From positions 1,612,001 through 1,676,000 of the forward strand of contig NZ_JACOQK010000001.1 in assembly GCF_014297275.1 (NCBI RefSeq): a stretch of DNA of 64,000 bases, given 5' to 3'. Shown here in pieces: positions 63,201 through 64,000 of the stretch. Position 1 is the stretch's first letter. Every line of letters starts with the position of its first letter. Source of the stretch: Clostridium facile (GTDB taxonomy: Bacteria; Bacillota; Clostridia; Oscillospirales; Ruminococcaceae). The position numbers and the translations under genes were made by a program. The notes below the pieces were generated by a model. That model saw nothing but the letters and a program-made list of their open reading frames with translations, did no database searches and had not been told where the DNA came from.

Positions 63201-63575
63201 ATCCACTGTTTGCAGCATTAATCCAGAAAATCCGTCTTTTCCAATGGAATTCTGATAAATCTGTAAACCATCCTGTACTTCCCGCATTGCCAAATGCATC
63301 ATAACTGTTTTGGCGATATTGTCTGCATAGGTTCCAGCTAAGCCGCCCAACTGTTTAAAAATCGCATGGGACAACCTGCGGAAACTCAATACCTGGATAT
63401 TTTTTCGGAGGTGCGGTGGCAATCGGCGGTTGCATTCCCGTTCTGTGCGGAACGAAAATTGTTCTGGCACTAATACCATGATTTTTTTTGTACTGTGTTC
63501 TGACAAATCCGCCATCTGTTCCAGCATAACATGGAATTTTCCACTATGTTCTGGCCCTAATAGTAATTGTAGCAT
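60198..63575 (-). CDS. addB: ATP-dependent helicase/nuclease subunit B
   Basis: This 1125-residue protein has a Walker-like LLLGPEHSGKF at the N-terminus and VPEQFSFRTERECNRRLP. An iron-sulfur cluster is signalled by CRFLFFC around residue 753 and the C-terminal CTYCAYQSVC. The RecB-like nuclease has VVDYKSGSGKVF. AddB is the Chi-recognition subunit with a 3'-strand nuclease. Its promoter lies just upstream, overlapped by a Fur-like palindrome. The gene is downstream of spoIIR. Confidence 0.97.
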   Translation of the reverse strand: MLQLLLGPEHSGKFHVMLEQMADLSEHSTKKIMVLVPEQFSFRTERECNRRLPPHLRKNIQVLSFRRLSHAIFKQLGGLAGTYADNIAKTVMMHLAMREVQDGLQIYQNSIGKDGFSGLMLQTVDEFKNSAITPEQFELASSQIPDGKLKQKMQDVSLLYITYTAMLGNSYRDPSDDLTQATERAKGSRFFENTHVFLYGFVSFSQQQFRMLSLMLEQGDVTIALNGEKEDSSLFHTIRQTASSLKRMATKLGVSIKKPIYLTSRMENQELLFLQRHILRPQVEEYPQNSSSIKVLLASNEYSEIDEILSEIWKLVQEGYHFRDIALVTHDMEHYRNILESSLKKYQIPYFMDETVSVQDYAFMQCAIFLLQAAAASDLHSMVGILKSGYTKFDVTQVSIFENYLYTWNITASQLKNKFVQNPRGFVDEAHQLPSDQEDLQIAETIRFQLVKAVELVKQAGTTAAEIGSTLMEAMDLLEIPETISQKINSYYEQEKIPQAEEQQRIWDIFVNLLELLAVAAGEYAVELRLYTALFQTAMQEYDMGQIPQSMDSVLIGSADRMILDDPKIVFVFGANDGNFPYYPQFDGIFTDMDRIELEEMGISLSRPLRDRVLEERFYAYRILCSPTEKLYLTARLSDVGGEACYPSELIGQLQEMFGEDVVTYSDQLDYSHLCATHSAAFHQLAFHYHDTDPYTVTLKSYFLQQEEMQPFMHQLQAAAHQKKFRIEKQENVEKLFGKDMRISPTQAENFYKCRFLFFCANGMKAYPRKKADLDPLSLGTVVHHVMEALLKRPGFEGCTSKQLEQWIHEILEEFFISFMGGDINKTARFKTLYRNLEQSLLQLALRVQQEFLVSDFRPVSFEMPIQEDGEVKPVCIPLSNHGSVKIIGEIDRVDAYQKDGKTYLRVVDYKSGSGKVFRISDLYYGLSMQMLLYLFSLWENGQEKFNHPVPAGVLYMPADGSMGKFTLFQRSQGNEDMKQSVEEGFRMNGLLLQDSRIIQAMEKVEPGSSGKYLPVTMQETEDLPPEDEGNFSKKSLEFLVTMDEMAEVKDFVRSEILSLCERLLDGDIQPVPLKGYGEQKNGYACTYCAYQSVCGHQDNDPCNEVKTTKKKEFLEQIREEGEHE

Positions 63576-63600
63576 CTTTCCACCTCCACTTTACCTTATC

Positions 63601-63613
63601 AATGATAATCATT
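63601..63613. promoter_or_regulatory. Fur-box-like palindrome in the addB promoter
   Basis: AATGATAATCATT is a perfect 13-base palindrome, identical to the core of the classical Fur operator. It overlaps the -10 box of the addB promoter. One copy only, and without the outer arms, so it may be chance. Confidence 0.4.
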
Positions 63614-63639
63614 TTACAGGAAATCACGGTAAAGTGCAA
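63611..63639 (-). promoter_or_regulatory. Sigma-A promoter of addB
   Basis: On the minus strand, TTGCAC (63634-63639) and TAAAAT (63611-63616) are separated by 17 bases. It stands between spoIIR and addB and gives a short leader with GGAGG before the ATG. Confidence 0.75.
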
Positions 63640-63652
63640 GGTGCATAGCCTA

Positions 63653-64000
63653 TCATTCCATATTTTGCTTTAATTTTTCCCACCATTCCAACACAGCAAA
63701 CCGCACTTCGTATTTTGGGTCGCTGTTTACTACTTCCAGTTCCTGCTGGTTTAACACATCATCCATAGTTTCCTGTGGTTCCGCTGCTGGCACACAAAGG
63801 GGTGGATAAAGTACACACCACCAGTTGTGCCCTTCTCCATTTCCGATTACAATCCGTAGGGCATCATAATTTCCAGCTGGCAAAGTAATCGTATCGTATG
63901 TCCTTGTTTCAAACCACATATTTACCATATAAATTTGAACATCGTAGGAATAACCTTGTTTATGGATTTCATCCAGTGCAATCTCCCTGATTTCCGGTAA
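63653..64000 (-). CDS. spoIIR: Stage II sporulation protein R, 5' end outside window
   Basis: The frame is open to base 64000, so only the C-terminal ~115 residues are present. They carry the SpoIIR pattern: LPAGNYDALRIVIGNGEGHN, then WWCVLYPPLC and the basic-acidic end YEVRFAVLEWWEKLKQN. SpoIIR is secreted from the forespore and triggers the protease SpoIIGA in the mother cell, which activates sigma-E. It shows that this organism belongs to a spore-forming lineage. addB follows 77 bases on. Confidence 0.95.
   Translation of the reverse strand, partial: LPEIREIALDEIHKQGYSYDVQIYMVNMWFETRTYDTITLPAGNYDALRIVIGNGEGHNWWCVLYPPLCVPAAEPQETMDDVLNQQELEVVNSDPKYEVRFAVLEWWEKLKQNME

Noticed and set aside
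1..64000. CRISPR array, rRNA operon or complete tRNA genes
   Set aside because: No regularly spaced repeats, rRNA sequence or complete tRNA cloverleaf was seen on reading either strand.

Overview
The window looks like a piece of the chromosome of an anaerobic, spore-forming Clostridia member, most likely a gut Oscillospiraceae-type bacterium. The evidence is a housekeeping block in a Firmicutes order (infC-rpmI-rplT, dprA-topA-trmFO-plsX-rnc-smc-ftsY, addB-addA), the 3' part of the sporulation gene spoIIR at the right edge, a secreted rhamnosidase with a Gram-positive surface anchor, and a tandem serine-recombinase module. The species cannot be named from the sequence.

Positions 1-18895 hold about twenty tightly packed genes, all on the + strand, nearly all with their own ribosome binding sites and with few or no gaps. 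The families I can recognise (ankyrin repeats, DUF2262, DUF5713, leucine-rich repeats, DUF6630-like, NADAR, FGE-like, an NTF2-fold immunity-like domain, TPR plus suppressor-of-fused plus DUF4253, and CbrC) are those typical of immunity proteins against polymorphic or contact-dependent toxins. No toxin is in the window. The block is visibly richer in G+C than the core genes on the right. I read it as a polyimmunity array, probably carried on a mobile island.

Positions 18896-24400 are the mobile-element end: a long terminator, a structured intergenic stretch that ends in a second terminator, a MazF/PemK-type gene, a small SHOCT-like ORF, and three overlapping serine recombinase genes. The middle recombinase lacks the catalytic domain. 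Positions 24400-26115 are a junction zone with a perfect 38-bp palindrome, a 63-aa ORF and an A+T-rich RES-domain gene.

From 26116 to 64000 every gene is on the minus strand. A large secreted GH78 alpha-L-rhamnosidase comes first. Then come the conserved chromosomal genes: a CD1247-type zinc protein, efp, an M24 peptidase, aroQ, an AP-endonuclease-like TIM barrel, yqeG, rpsU, leuS, rsfS, an LCP-family cell-wall ligase, a nadD-yqeK fusion, yhbY, an ITP/XTP pyrophosphatase, ftsY, smc, an Elp3-like radical SAM gene, rnc, plsX, trmFO, topA, dprA, an rRNA methyltransferase, rplT, rpmI, infC, a membrane protein, addA, addB and spoIIR (partial). Start and stop codons overlap repeatedly (ATGA, TTGA, TAATG), which points to translational coupling. 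TTG starts are common (rpsU, leuS, smc, plsX, topA and the rRNA methyltransferase). infC uses the rare ATT start. Good sigma-A promoters can be read upstream of infC, rpsU, efp and addB.
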